Source: Nyssa sinensis (taxonomy: Eukaryota; Streptophyta; Magnoliopsida; Cornales; Nyssaceae). From it: a stretch of DNA of 64,000 nt. Within the stretch, counting starts at the first letter, position 1, and every line of letters begins with the position of its first letter. The stretch is taken from contig CM018031.1 in assembly GCA_008638375.1 (NCBI GenBank), positions 15,556,415 to 15,620,414 on the forward strand, given 5' to 3'. Positions 48,340 to 59,600 of this stretch are shown here, piece by piece. The translations under genes were made by a program, and so were the position numbers. Below the pieces are notes generated by a model. The model was given only the letters and a program-made list of their open reading frames with translations. It had not been told where the DNA came from and did not search any database.

Positions 48340-48856
48340 CTCTCTTGCTGTGCTCTCACCTTTTACGATCCGTGGCTGCTCATCTCCCCATTTCGATGAC
48401 GGTGGCTTGAGTTTTTCGACCTGTGTGGCTGTGACGCTCGACGCCGGTGACTGTAAACGACGATCGCTGCCCTTTCTTCACGATCGACGAACTGCGAGGC
48501 TGACTGTTGCTGGATTTGCTAAGGTAAGAATCTCGTGCTTCCACGGCTTCTTATTCTTTCTCCCTCTCTAAAAAAAATTAATTTTCTCACTCTCTCTATC
48601 TCTATAACAGCTTGGATTTGACGCTGACACTCCTCAGTTTCTAAATTTGCTGTGATTTTCTTCCCCTAATCTTTTTGGTATGATCTTTTACAAATAATTG
48701 TCCAATCTTTTTCGGTGCGTTTATTTTATATATTTTTGGTTATCTTGTGGGTACACTCTGCAGACATTGAGGTGAACAAGCTAGTGAAAGGAAGGCTCTG
48801 AATAATCTGGAGTTCATGCAATGGGTGAAGCTGATGGTGTTCTACAAACTACACTG
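48340..48856 (+). other. NOT2: Probable non-coding first exons of NOT2 (with intron)
   Basis: A GC-richer block ends in 'tgctaag' before the donor gtaagaatc (exon end 48523). A second exon, 48764-48856, runs from the acceptor 'ctctgcag' to the donor 'gtaaatttc'. Neither has a long ORF; the second holds three ATGs. Spliced to the exon starting 56519, the ATG at 48821 would give a 15-codon upstream ORF. Linking these exons to NOT2 rests on strand, splice signals and the lack of another gene, and implies a 7.7-kb leader intron. The left limit is a guess. Confidence 0.45.
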
Positions 48857-49534
48857 GTAAATTTCAACTCTTATTCTTTTTAGCTATGAATTCAGTTCCG
48901 TTAATTTATTGAGACTTCTGCACTTTCTCGCTGATTCTGCTGAATTGAGAGAGAGAATGAGAGGAAAAGAGAGAGAATTATTTCTAATTTTCTCCGCAAG
49001 TCGAAACAAGAAAGCACAATCTGTGATTTTCTTTCGTGCTGCAACTCTTCGCAGTTCTCTCTCACAGAAACTTTTTCTTTTTCTCCACAAACTGCCTGGT
49101 CTCTTTTTCCCTGATCATTACCTCTCCCGCTAATCAGATTATCAGATTGCCCCCCCTCTACTAGTCTCATTGCTTCTTTTCCTCGAGAATAATATATAAC
49201 TTGTGTGATGAATCAAATGATGTTGCAGACTAAATATATGTTTGAACACCAAAGTATGTAAACACTTTTTTAGACTGCAGATTATTATTAAAAAAATAAA
49301 AAGAAAAATGAAAAAAGAGAATGCGTTCTTCTATGCTTTTGGTTATTGATGGTTGTTTGATTACAATTCCTTAGTCTATTCTTGACTTTGACACAAAATT
49401 TTTCATTTTTCTGTTTGTAAATTATCTTATAAAATTTCAGATTTTGTACCCATTTACCTGCATAATTTGTTATATATATTATTGGATATGAATGAAGTGG
49501 AGAGTTTTTTGAGTCTTCTTCATGAATGCAAGCA

Positions 49535-50195
49535 AAGGGTGATTGGGATATGATCATTTGGAGGAAGGAAATTAGCCAACGATTTATAATTAGATCCTAT
49601 TACAAGGATTTAGCTAGAAAGGGTTGTAGGAGCTTTCCGTGGAAAGCAATTTAGGGCACTAAAGCTCCGTTGATGGCTGCCCTTTTTGTTAACTTTGGAT
49701 AATCTTCAGAAGAGAGGGTTTAGTCTTGTTGGGAGGTGTAGCATGTGCTTAAAAGAGGAGTCCATTAACCACCTCTTTCTTCACTGTCCCTTTGTGAAGG
49801 AAGTTGGGAGCTTATTGATCTCTTTGTTTGGGTGTTGTTGGGTTATGCCTTTCTCGGTGTTGGATTTTTTGAAAGGGTGGATAGGAGATTGTGTTAAGAG
49901 GAAGGTGAGGAGGGTTTGGTGGATGGCTCCTATACGCTTATTTCAGTACATTTGGAGGGAGAAGAACCACTTTCTTTTTGAAGGGGAGACAATTTTTATG
50001 TGTAGATTCAAAGCTAGTTTTTTGAAAATATTATACTTTGGGTTATGGAGGCACTACATGTTGTATGTAAATTATTTTGTTAACTTTTTGGAGAGTATTA
50101 GACTCTAATTCTTATGAGTCTCCTTTTGTAATAGGGTACGTTCCCCTTGGGCGCTTTAATACAATCTCTTACTTATAAAAAATAAAATAAAATTA
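49535..50195 (+). mobile_element. L1-type LINE 3' fragment
   Basis: Reads DWDMIIWRKEI..., SFPWKAI, GTKAPL, then (open piece 49686-50108) LDNLQKRGF, CSMCLKEESINHLFLHCPFVKEV, YIWREKNHFLFEGE. This is the zf-RVT C-terminal domain of plant L1 reverse transcriptases (CxxC and HLFLHC motifs). It ends in a short 3' UTR and an A-rich tail 'aaaaataaaataaaa'. It is 5' truncated with stops inside. Confidence 0.85.
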
Positions 50196-50873
50196 TGATT
50201 GTCACTCCCCAAGTTCCAGAAACCCCTAGGGGTGAACCTGAATATTAATGTTAGTTAATTATTGAGTCATTAACACATTATTTATGGTAAAATCAAGCCA
50301 ATGTAGTATGGAATCATTCGGGTTATTCTTATACATTTCTATATAAACACAGACTTAGGTAATTCAATTCAAATACACTCATTACATCAGTGTTAGGAGT
50401 CTTTGATGGTCCCTTGTCATACCCGATGACAAGTATACTTATTACGCTAACTAGTATTAAATTTGAAACCTATTGTATATCATTTGAATGGCCAAATGTG
50501 TGAAAGGAAGTGATTCAATAGGGTATTCACTTAATATTTTCCCCACGAATTTCACCTCGAGTACTTTACATTCCAAGATCAATAACTATTATTATGATTG
50601 AAAACTTGAAGTGAAATTAGTTTTAATGTGAAAGTATGAGAGCTTCAAATGACATATGTTGGGCCTTGGTTGGGTTCAAAATGAATTAGTTATAGCGATT
50701 TTACTGAAAGTGTGCAAAACTGACCTTAACAGACTGCTTGGTCCTAACTGGAGTTGTAGGGGGTATTTTTGAATGATTCCAAAGCCATTGGCAATTAGAC
50801 TTAATGTAGAACATTCCTGTAAAATTTCATGGCAAGTGGATGTAAGAATTGAGAGAGATTGCAAATTGGGTTT

Positions 50874-51224
50874 TCAATATGACTGATCTCCACAACAAAC
50901 TTGCTGAGCAGCAGGATGGGGCATGTCGGGGCTGATCGGTTGATGATCTGCCACATTGTCTGCTAGGTGCCAGCCTCTGGAAATGCTGGGAATTGAGTCC
51001 CAAATGATGGACGGTCGACTGATGCATTGACTGCCACACTCTCTTGACCCAGTCTTTTTACTGGTTTGCTGAATAACCCAGGTTACAATACATTGCTCAT
51101 CATTAAGAGCCGGTTGGGCTTTGAGTTTGGCTTTGGGTTTGAACACATTGGCCCTCGTTTTCTTCGACTCCTCATCACCAACACAGAATACTAGCTCTGC
51201 TAGCTCCTCACAGATCTGTCTCAT
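50874..51224 (-). CDS. Hypothetical 116-aa ORF, may not be a gene
   Basis: The ORF begins MRQICEELAELVFCVGDEESKKTRANVFKPKAKL and ends CCGDQSY. Composition is balanced and less AT-rich than its surroundings, and the first 40 residues look protein-like (amphipathic, charged). A TA-rich, TATA-like stretch lies about 40 bp upstream on the minus strand. I recognise no domain. It lies inside the putative NOT2 leader intron on the opposite strand. It could be the first exon of a nested gene, a gene fragment or transposon-derived. Confidence 0.3.
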   Translation of the reverse strand: MRQICEELAELVFCVGDEESKKTRANVFKPKAKLKAQPALNDEQCIVTWVIQQTSKKTGSRECGSQCISRPSIIWDSIPSISRGWHLADNVADHQPISPDMPHPAAQQVCCGDQSY

Positions 51225-54200
51225 TCTCGCTCATTCTGGTAAACACCCTCCCTCTCTCTCTATATATACATACACCTGTATCTATATATCGGCTTGTCTT
51301 TAATCTCTCCAAATAAATAAAATTATAAAGTCAGATATTAGGGTTTGAAATGTTAAGAGGGCTCACCTTCTTGCAAATGAACCGGATTTTAGTATCTGGG
51401 GCTTGGGTGCATGAAAGGCCTATCTCTTTCTTTTAATTTAGTATATAGATTAGGTATATATTACTGCTTGTGATAGTTCTGTGTGGGAAGGTGTCTGAAA
51501 CTGTCCCAGAAATATATATATATATATATATATAATACTTTGTTATTGATGCACTCCCCACTCCCCCCCCCCCCCTCCTTTCAAAAAAAAAAATCAATCA
51601 TTGTTGTCTCCGTCATACACAAAAAATTATTTTACGGTTTGCCCATAGAGAAATGGGACTATTTAGTTGCATTTTTATATCATTCAAGTGGGTTGGTGCT
51701 TTTTGATTGTGTGTATGAAGCAAAAGCAGACAAGTTGGGTTTTAACGTTGCCTAAAGTAGATGTTTATAGTGTGTAGGGTTACTTAGTGCGTTTAAGAAT
51801 GAATGTTTCAAAGACATCTAACAGAAATAATGTGGCAAGGTGGACATATTTGTTCTAAACTTCTAATTAGCAGATTATTGGGGTTCACTTGAGGTGAAAC
51901 TTTTGGATGTTTCTCCTTTAAGAGGTATTGTGTGCATATATATGTCTATATCTGTAAGTATACAAGAGGTTTTGCTGTATAGAGCTTGATAAACAAAGAA
52001 GAGATAGGAGAGTCAAGAGAGTGCTTGTAGTTAGATACTCTTTGAGTCACTAAAAAAAAAAACAATTATTGGACAGGATCTTTTGGCAAATAAATGTGTA
52101 AACATCCTTTTGTTAGATGTTTGAGTCTGCAACCATGATTATCCTGTTTTTATGGAGAGTAATTTTGGAGTCAACTCCAACTTTGGTGGAAAATTTTCAG
52201 GTAGATAAGTAACACTAGTCTCTGAAAAGGCTTTGATTTCTGTGTTTTGATTGACTATGGCTTGTAAGGTCTCAAGGCATCTTTACAATGACATTTCCAT
52301 TAATCCCACTATATATGCAAGTTATTTTGAAACCTAGTTTAGACATGATATGTGGACATGTTGGCATTTGGGAAAGGCACTATAACCTTTTTCCCTGTTT
52401 GATTAATGGCCGACTTTAGGACCACTTGAGTTTCCACCTCAAATTGTATAGTTACCTTTCCTTTTCAAAACCTTATCTAGTTTGACTCAAAGTTTTCCAT
52501 TCAAGGCTATTAAAATATTTTAATTGTTATCTTTTTTATTTCTTCATTTTTTTCTTTCTATTTCAATATCATGGCTTGCCACTGATGTGGATGGCTGGGT
52601 TGCTATATCTGAAATTGGTAATTTCCATAGTACAACCTCTGGTTTAAATTTTCAAATACTAGGTATTCATATTTTTTTTATAGCCTGTAAAACTTTATGG
52701 GGCTTGTACAAAGTTTCTTATGTTTGGTTTCATTGAACTTTTCTTTTAAAGAAGCTAATATTGCACATGAAAGATCATTTTTTCTTAAACTCAGTTGGGT
52801 TGGCTCTATATAATTGGAGGCCTAAAGTGATAAAGTGACAACTCTAAATGTGGCATTTTTTTTAATATTAATATAATTTATTATTTAAAATTAGTATTAC
52901 AAAACTCTACTAAATATATAAAACATATATAAATATTTTTAATACTCTGTTTCTTATATATATTATTTATTTATTGTAATATAAAATAGTAATAGCTTTT
53001 CAGTAAGAGAGATATATATTGAATAAAACTCTCTAATAATAAAATTCTTACATAATATTTTTTATCTAAATAAATAGCAGTAAAAGATTAGAATAATACG
53101 AATAAAACTCTAGTAATAAAATTAAGTTATTTTCATGGAGTCTTTATGGGGTCTTTTTTATAAAGTTAGATTTTTATGAATCTTAAACTTTTAATTGGAT
53201 TATACTATAAATACATAAAATATAGAGTTACACTTTTATTGACCTTAAACTTCTAATTTGATTATATTATAGATACCTAAAATTTGGGTCCTTCTCTTTA
53301 AGTGGGGTCCTAAAGCGATTGCTTTGTCGGCTTTATGGTAAATCCGACACTTGGGTATTGTTGATATTAGAGGTGGTATGCTTGTGTACCAGTGATTGGC
53401 AATACTTGGTCCCATACAGAAGTTTTAATCTGTGTTGACGGTATACAATTGATTTTTCTTGTGTTCATTTGTTCACATAAAAGGTTGGTTTTTTATTTTA
53501 TTTTTTAAGAGATGGTTTTTTTTTTTTAAACTAAAAAAATAGATGTCAATTTGTGAAGGATTATTCAATATAAGCTGAAAGGGAGTTAATGCTGTAGCAG
53601 GTGGTGATGTGTAATGGTATAAGCATAACATAGATATTAAAGGACCAAATGGTGGAAAGGGTGAAGTATACGAAAATAATTTTGAAGATGCAACTTTTTC
53701 AGCAGTGTTGAGATATGAAAATAAGGGCTAACCAGTGCACGAGGCTCCGCGCCCCCTTTTTTGGTGTTTATATATGGAATATCTATCTTGTCCCCCCCAA
53801 AAATCTTCATATGTATATAGTTATGATATGTGTGTGTGTGTATATATATATATATATTTTACCCTAAACATCATCATTGTGTAGTGATATATTTATTATG
53901 ACGAAAATGCTTTAATTATGCTTGATGATTCTAAAGCATTAGTAACCGTGTAACTAGTTTACCTATCAAAAAATAAAATAAAATTGTAACTACTTTAGTT
54001 CATTCACTCGATTGCTATCTGAATCTAAAGTTGTTTTACTAGCTGCAACTAGTTGCTGAATCTTAACACCATGGTTGCGATCCAGTTTTAATTTTTACTT
54101 TCCTATATGCTCTTTATTTCCCAAGTAACCTCCTTGTCTTGACTCAGTGAAGCATTTTAAAATTTTTGAGGTACTTCCCTTCAACATGTCTAAGGAAACA

Positions 54201-54421
54201 TGAAGTTGAAATTAAGGCAACAAAAGATCTTATGTGTACTACTTCAAATGGAATATTGGGGGGTGGGGTCAATATGTCCTTTGAACAAGTTTTTTTAAGC
54301 ACTTGTGAATACGATTTTGGGTTATCACTTGCATTGTGAGATGCTATTTTCACTATTTATGTTGTGAATGTATTGTTTTAGTCGCAATGTGACTCATGGG
54401 ATGAAGGTTTAACATCTGAAT

Positions 54422-55088
54422 CAAGGATCAAAATATCGTTTCGATATATAGTTTCGGTCTGTCCGGAAATGGAAACGTTTCGGAAACATAATGAAAATGG
54501 AGAAAAAACTGGAAACATGTGAAAACATAACTTAAAATTTATTTATTTATACAAATAAGCCTATTTATTGAATATTTGTGCATCTTTAAGGCATATACAT
54601 CATATTCATGATAAATGACACTAATTCATGATAAATGACATAATAGATATATACTATGTAATATCCACGAATTAAATAATATGACACAAGTTACATATAA
54701 AATAAAAAGTAAAACAAATAGCAATTTAAACCTATTATAATTAGTAACTTAGTATTAAAATAGTTGTTTTTCTACATTTTATTTTCCTTACTACTTTTCT
54801 ATTATTTTAGGAAAAATAATAGAAATATCTTCTTGTAATTTTGAGTCTTAATCCTTAAAAAATAAATAGATATTGTTTTTTATTAACTTTTAGAAATATT
54901 GTTGATAAAAGAAATGTTTCCCCTGATTCGGTATGTTTCTACTAGTTTCAATATGTTTCCACGGAAACAATTTTGTTTCCCTGGAAACATGTGAATTTCT
55001 ATATTCCACTAGTGTTTCGTTTCAGTTCCCTGAGAAACGGAAACGTTTCGGTCGTTTCGATGGAAAAGAAATGAAATTTTGATCCTTG
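54422..55088. mobile_element. hAT-like MITE, family C
   Basis: A 667-bp element with perfect 13-bp terminal inverted repeats CAAGGATCAAAAT / ATTTTGATCCTTG and a perfect 8-bp TSD ATCTGAAT (54414-54421 and 55089-55096). Sub-terminal zones carry repeated GTTTCCGTTTC / GAAACGGAAACG words in both orientations; the core is AT-rich. No coding capacity. Confidence 0.92.
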
Positions 55089-55096
55089 ATCTGAAT

Positions 55097-56518
55097 ATAT
55101 GTTCTGCACTTCTGCCACTATGGAGGTAGAATTCATTTGTGGAAGCATGAGGCATGAACCTCTCGGTGTCAAGGTTTTGAACTTTACATTAGAGCGTAGT
55201 TAATAGCTGCATCAGACTTCAAAACCGATTCATTTGAGGTATACAAAGTATTACTTTATGACTATAGGTTATGATTTGGTGGTTCACCGGTTTGTAGCGT
55301 GGAAGTTATTTGTGACATTTTATACTTTTGCCTGCAATCTGGTCCTTTAAAACTTTATCTTCATGCATTTCATCTCGAGACTTGCTCAAAGTGAGTCTGA
55401 CTTATGTTATATTTCCTTTTCTTGGACAAGATTTAGAATCCCACTTGATATCACGCTTGAAAACGTGCTGGGGAGATGTGGAAATTGTGTGTGATTAGTG
55501 CTTTGTTTGGTAGGAAGGCAGAGTATGAGGAAGGAAGGAGGAGAAGGAAAAGGGAAGGGATGAAGAGAATTTCTGTTTTTTGTTGGGAATGAGAGGGGAA
55601 GGGAAGGGGAAGGGGAAGGGAGAGAGTTTCCTTCTAGGTCCACCGTTTATTTTTCATCTGGAAGTGGGCGAAAGGATGGGGAAAGAGAGGAATCCTTAAC
55701 GTTTTTTTCCCTTCAAGCAACACCCTTATGGCCTTATGTTAATATATAAGGGTATAATTTATTTTTGGTCGATATATAAGGGTACAATTGTAAACTAATT
55801 TAAGAGTCTTCTCTTTTCTTCTTCCTTGTCAAGTTTCCTTTTCCTAGGGTAAACTTTTCCATTCATCCTATCTTCCCTTCCTCTCAACTTTCTGTCCTTC
55901 TGACCAACATAGCATCAAATTTATTTTCCTTTTTCCCTAATGACTTTTTATTTATCAAAAGTTGAATTGTTCCATTTGACTGTAATTAGTTTTCATTCTA
56001 TGTGCTGCCGCCGAATATTTATATACCTTGGAAAAATAAATTTTTTATGGCTGCATTTGATTTGTGCAGTGTAATTACTCTTTTAGTGGAAAGTGATAAG
56101 TAATATATCTTTTTAATGTATTGTATATAAGGAATGGAAAAATATGGTGCCATGTTTTTTGAACTTGAAAATGGGTAGAAAACCACCCTGAACAGTATTG
56201 AATGTTTTCAATTTGAAGATGGAGTAGATACTTTTAGGGTTTATTTGTTGTCTTAGTATCATAGTTATGAATTTGCTATAGTATTGGATAGCTGTTGGCG
56301 AATCTTGGCATTTGGTTTTATGATTAACTTGCTGCTTGCAGTCTGCCTCATTTTTATTTATTTATTTTTTCTGTGTGCACGTGCGCGCAGTGTCATTTGG
56401 CTTCGTTTCTGTTTGTCTGCATACTTTCTGCCTCTTGTTTGTATCTGCACATGCACTCATGCAGGTATTTGGTTGTGGGATTTATTGACTGGCTGCTCCT
56501 TTCATGTTTCCTTTCCAG
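55097..56518. other. Intron sequence, no gene seen
   Basis: Includes a purine-rich stretch (about 55510-55630, 'gaagggaaggggaagggg'). ORFs at 55407-55643 (-) and 56284-56628 (+) look like simple-sequence translation and intron read-through. Confidence 0.4.
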
Positions 56519-56646
56519 ATTATAGGTTGATTAGGCCCAGAGAAAAGCTTCAAAAATCAGAATTTTTCTGTCAATCCACTCTGAAGACAAGGAAAATCTT
56601 CTGTGGGAAGGACAAATCTTCTGCATGACCTTCTGACATTTCTGCA
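56519..56646 (+). other. NOT2: 5' UTR part of the NOT2 start exon
   Basis: Begins after the acceptor 'tcctttccag' and runs to the ATG at 56647. It contains one out-of-frame ATG (56624) followed at once by TGA-type stops, so the main start should be reachable. Confidence 0.6.
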
Positions 56647-59600
56647 ATGTCAGGGTTGCTTAATGTATTGTCTCTTATTTACCTAACCTCTTTATACATT
56701 TATTGTTGTTGGAGTGTTAGCCTTGTAGCTGTTGGATATTTGGGTTGTTCTTTTCCTTGAATGAATACTAGTCTACTTGGTGCACTTGGCATTAGTCAGT
56801 GGGTTCTTTTTCTTTGCTCTTGTCTCCCCACTTTTTGGATACCAACTGTGATGGAATTATGTAATGTATGTTCACGTGCCATATTCTTTTAGTCATTGAA
56901 ATGATGAATCTTTTTGGTTTATTGATGTGTCGCCTTGCCTGCAATCGGGCATTATACGTTTACATGCATTTGTCATGACTCATGACCATAGTGGCATTTT
57001 TGACTTGGGAATTATGTGGCCATTGAAATGATTTGCTTAGCATAAATTAGGAGTAGATTGATATCAGAAAGAAACACGTGTTCCTTTGGAATTCTTCCAT
57101 ATATGAATGTTTTTCTTTTGATAAGTAAATTATTTCTTAAAAAGCACTAAAGGGAGCGCAGCGTAGGTACATGGGACATATACAAAGCAAGCTTTACAAA
57201 AGTTACAAAAGAATCCAACCTTTCTAAAGATTCCAAAAATGTTTAATAGGCTGATCACCTTACCTGTGCCCCAAATACACCACATAATGTGGATTGGTTC
57301 TTCTACCCATCAAAATGGTGTCAATTCCACCCCCAACCACAAATACACCGTATAAGACAATGAGGAACCACATCCGAAGTCTTCCTCCTCGTATAGATGT
57401 CTCTCCCTGTCTTGCTATGAGATAAGTCAAACAGTGATATGAAAAGACCCACGAATCCTCTGACAACATTAGGATGCAGTACTGTACTGATAACGTTGAT
57501 TAGAAACTCCGAAAGGGGGAGTTTTGAGAAATTGGTTAGATTTCAAGACTGGTCCGTTGAGAGCTCTTAGGGCTTGTTTTGGAAAAAGTCAGAACTTGTT
57601 TAGTAGAATACATATGAACTGGTTTTAAAATTTTTTAATGTTTGTTAAATACTTTTTAATAATAATGAGTTTTGCATTTATTTTTAAAAAACGCTTAAAA
57701 CCTGCACAATGCTAGGACTACACGGGGATTGCTTTTTTCTTTTCTTTTTCTTTTTAATAAGTAAATGTAAGTATTATAAACAATGTATGCAAGTATTATA
57801 AACAATGTACCAAAAGGGGGCGCAACCCATACCCATGTACAAAAAATTGAGAGCTACATATATCTATCCTTACAATTAAGCTCCCCCAAAAAATCAACAA
57901 AATCCAGAGAGAAATGGGATATTTTCCTAGAGTCCAAAAATTAAACGTGTTTAAAAAATGATTCTTTACTATTTGAATGGGACTTTCCTTCCCCTCAAAA
58001 ATGAGACAATTCCGCTCCAACCAAATTCGCCACAAAAGACAAACATGTAGACAAGATGAGAAAAAGAAGAAGAAAAAAAGTAGACTCAGATAAGGAGATC
58101 CCAATTTCACGTGTCGTGTAGGATATTGCCAGTCTTCTTGGTGAACCATATAAGGAGATTCCCTGTCCCGCTTTCTGTTTGTGATTGTGATGGAAGCCTT
58201 GAGCAGATTTTTAGATAGAGCAGTTAGGTGTGGTATGATCACAAGGTTTGAGGTAGTCTTAGATAATGGGAGTTGTATGGAGATATCTCATTTTCTATTT
58301 GTCGATGATTCCTTGATCTTTTGTGGGGCGGAAGAAATTCAGCTTCATTACCTCCGATGTATTTTGACTTGTTTTGAGGTTGTCTCGACTCTCGGGTTTG
58401 AGTCAATTTGGACAAGAGTGCCATCATATGAGTTGGTGGGGTGCAGGGAATGGAGGAGTTAGCAGAGGGTGTGGGTTGTATGGTGGGTGCTTTACCCACC
58501 AAGTATTTGGGATTACCTCTTGGAGCTTCTGTGAGGTCCAGGGTGGTTTGGGAATTGGGATGCTGTGGTTGAAAGATTTCAAAGGAGGTAGGCGGGTTGA
58601 AAGCGTCAATATTTGTCAAAGGGAGGTAAACTCACTCTCATAAAGAGTACTCTTGCCAATCTTCCCACATACTATATGTCTCTCTTCCATATGCCAACTT
58701 CAGTGGAGAAACAGTTGGAGAAGAGTTAGCGGGATTTCTTATGGGATGGTAAGGAGGGGGAGAAGAAGATGCACCTCATTCATTGGGAGAAGACTAAGTT
58801 TCCTTTAGCCAAGGGTGGATTGGGCTTCAAAAACTTGAGGAACTTCAATATTGCACTTTTGGGTATTTATGGAGGTTTGGTAGGGAAGGATGCTTTATGG
58901 AGGGATGTTGTTGCTTATAAATATGGTTGTGAGGTGGATGGTTGGTATTCGAAGTTGGTGGTGGAACCTTATGGGTGTGGGGTATGGAAGTCCACAAGGA
59001 GGGGTGCTCACAATTTCCATCAGTTTATGAGATCTGTGGTTGGGGAAGGGAGGAGGGTGAGGTTTTGGGAGCACTTATGGTGTAGTGATGTGCCGTTGAA
59101 GAGTTAATTTCCAACTCTCTTCAACCTTGCTAGTAACAAGGAAGCTACGATAGTGGATTACATAGAGCTGGTGGAGTGGGGGGGAATGGTGTGGAGTCCT
59201 CGCTTTCATTGCAATTTCCATGATCGGGAGATGGGGGAGGTGGAGAATTTATTGAGGCTACTAGGAGTGTGCATATTAGGAGGGGAAGGGAAGATGTTAT
59301 GGCTTGGGAGAAGACAAAGCAAAACGCTTTTACAATCCAATCCATAATTTGCTCCCGCCCTAGAATTCAAATTAGATCGCATGATTCAAAACATGGATCA
59401 TTAGTAATTTGGAACGCAAGATCTAGCGTTCTAATCTAAAATATCAATAGCTCTAAAAAATTGTATAACAAACAAGAAAATAAATACATCATCATTAAAA
59501 TTTTATTTTATAATGTCTTTGATTTGTTGAAAATTTTTTAGTGTGTATATATATATGTATATATATACATATATATGAATATTATTACAAGTACAATAAA

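Larger units (their letters stand above)
48857..56518 (+). other. Long putative leader intron of NOT2, full of repeats
   Basis: Contains a LINE 3' fragment (49535-50195), a minus-strand ORF (50874-51224), a possible LINE end relic (about 53945-53985) and an hAT-like MITE (54422-55088). 52800-53350 carries the words 'ggaggcctaaagtg' and 'ggggtcctaaagcgat', typical of a common plant repeat, but no ends could be fixed. No other coding exon was seen. Confidence 0.4.

Noticed and set aside
55407..55643. Minus-strand proline/serine-rich ORF
   Set aside because: It is translation of a purine-rich low-complexity tract in an intron.
56284..56628. 114-codon plus-strand ORF overlapping the NOT2 start exon
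   Set aside because: It crosses the acceptor at 56518 and the 5' UTR; the NOT2 start ATG at 56647 with MSGLLN is better supported.
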